DNA of 37,757 bases from Pseudomonadota bacterium. Its GTDB lineage: Bacteria > Pseudomonadota > Gammaproteobacteria > Burkholderiales > Burkholderiaceae_C. The notes below the pieces were generated by a model that had not been told where the DNA came from, made no database searches, and worked only from the letters and a program-made list of their open reading frames with translations. Where the stretch lies: NCBI GenBank assembly GCA_021799355.1, contig JAJZAQ010000025.1:1-37757 (forward strand), written 5' to 3'. The number at the start of each line of letters is the position of its first letter. The stretch's first letter is position 1. Shown here piece by piece: positions 37,589 through 37,757 of this stretch. A program made the position numbers and the translations under genes.

Positions 37589-37757
37589 TTCGCCGCCGCC
37601 CCGGTTGGCTCTGCCGCAGCGGCTGCACGCGGCGGCACGAAGGTGCCCGGCTCGGGCGGCAGATCCTGCAGCACGGCCTGCACCAGGTAGCGCGGGCGGC
37701 CGCGCACCTGCTCGTAGATCCGGCCGATGTATTCGCCCAGCAGGCCGATGCTGAACA
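37585..37757 (-). CDS. ArnC-like glycosyltransferase, C-terminal end, cut by the window edge
   Basis: The minus strand reads a partial frame ending at 37585. It starts [20 protein letters not shown], the C-terminal membrane segment and basic tail typical of ArnC/DPM1-type GT2 enzymes, then an A/P-rich tail. ArnC transfers L-Ara4FN to undecaprenyl phosphate. The position before the formyltransferase supports the call; only about 57 residues are visible. Confidence 0.75.
   Translation of the reverse strand, partial: FSIGLLGEYIGRIYEQVRGRPRYLVQAVLQDLPPEPGTFVPPRAAAAAEPTGAAAK

Overview
The window reads as chromosome of a high-GC betaproteobacterium, probably Burkholderiales. Supporting signs are the tmRNA tag ANDERFALAA, the smc-zipA-ligA gene order, the long-form LeuA, the AceA sequence and a polysaccharide cluster with hydrolases resembling those of exosortase-A systems. 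The genus cannot be fixed from the sequence alone. Nearly every base is coding, most genes overlap by 1-8 nt, and both window edges cut genes.

Layout. 1-5473 (minus strand): truncated voltage-gated cation channel, leuA with a leader-like upstream region, the NAD(P)HX repair enzyme nnr, and a pair of short chromate-transporter (CHR) genes. 5474-5703: AT-rich divergent regulatory region with palindromes and direct repeats. 5704-7081 (plus): aceA with its terminator. 7114-14042 (minus): a complete four-gene Wadjet type I anti-plasmid system (jetA-jetB-jetC-jetD) with its own terminator. 14387-14746 (minus): ssrA (tmRNA), whose 3' end faces the Wadjet cassette. 14793-26161 (minus): twelve head-to-tail overlapping genes. 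In transcription order they are a phosphopantetheinyl transferase, two alpha/beta hydrolases, a GT2 glycosyltransferase, a polysaccharide deacetylase, a Wzy-like polymerase/ligase, a GT4, a second deacetylase, a second GT4, a DUF218 protein, ubiG and gph. 26323-27872 (minus): nth and a BtuF-like binding protein. 27993-35573 (plus): smc, zipA, ligA and a Mak-type ROK fructokinase. 35593-37757 (minus): the end of an L-Ara4N operon (arnC 3' end, then ArnA split into separate formyltransferase and decarboxylase genes).

How the genes work together. The Wadjet operon would make a condensin-like complex (JetABC) plus a Toprim nuclease (JetD) that recognises and cleaves small circular plasmids; all catalytic motifs that can be read are intact. 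The twelve-gene run encodes assembly, deacetylation and polymerisation of an extracellular polysaccharide, and the phosphopantetheinyl transferase and hydrolases hint at acyl-carrier chemistry on it. The arn genes would add aminoarabinose to lipid A. The rest is housekeeping: chromosome segregation, division, DNA ligation and repair, leucine synthesis, glyoxylate shunt, ubiquinone synthesis and ribosome rescue.

The best candidates for a system of interest are the Wadjet operon beside ssrA, which is a known type of system at a classic integration site, and the polysaccharide cluster with acyl-carrier-type enzymes, whose product cannot be predicted. I found no CRISPR array, transposase, integrase or tRNA gene.
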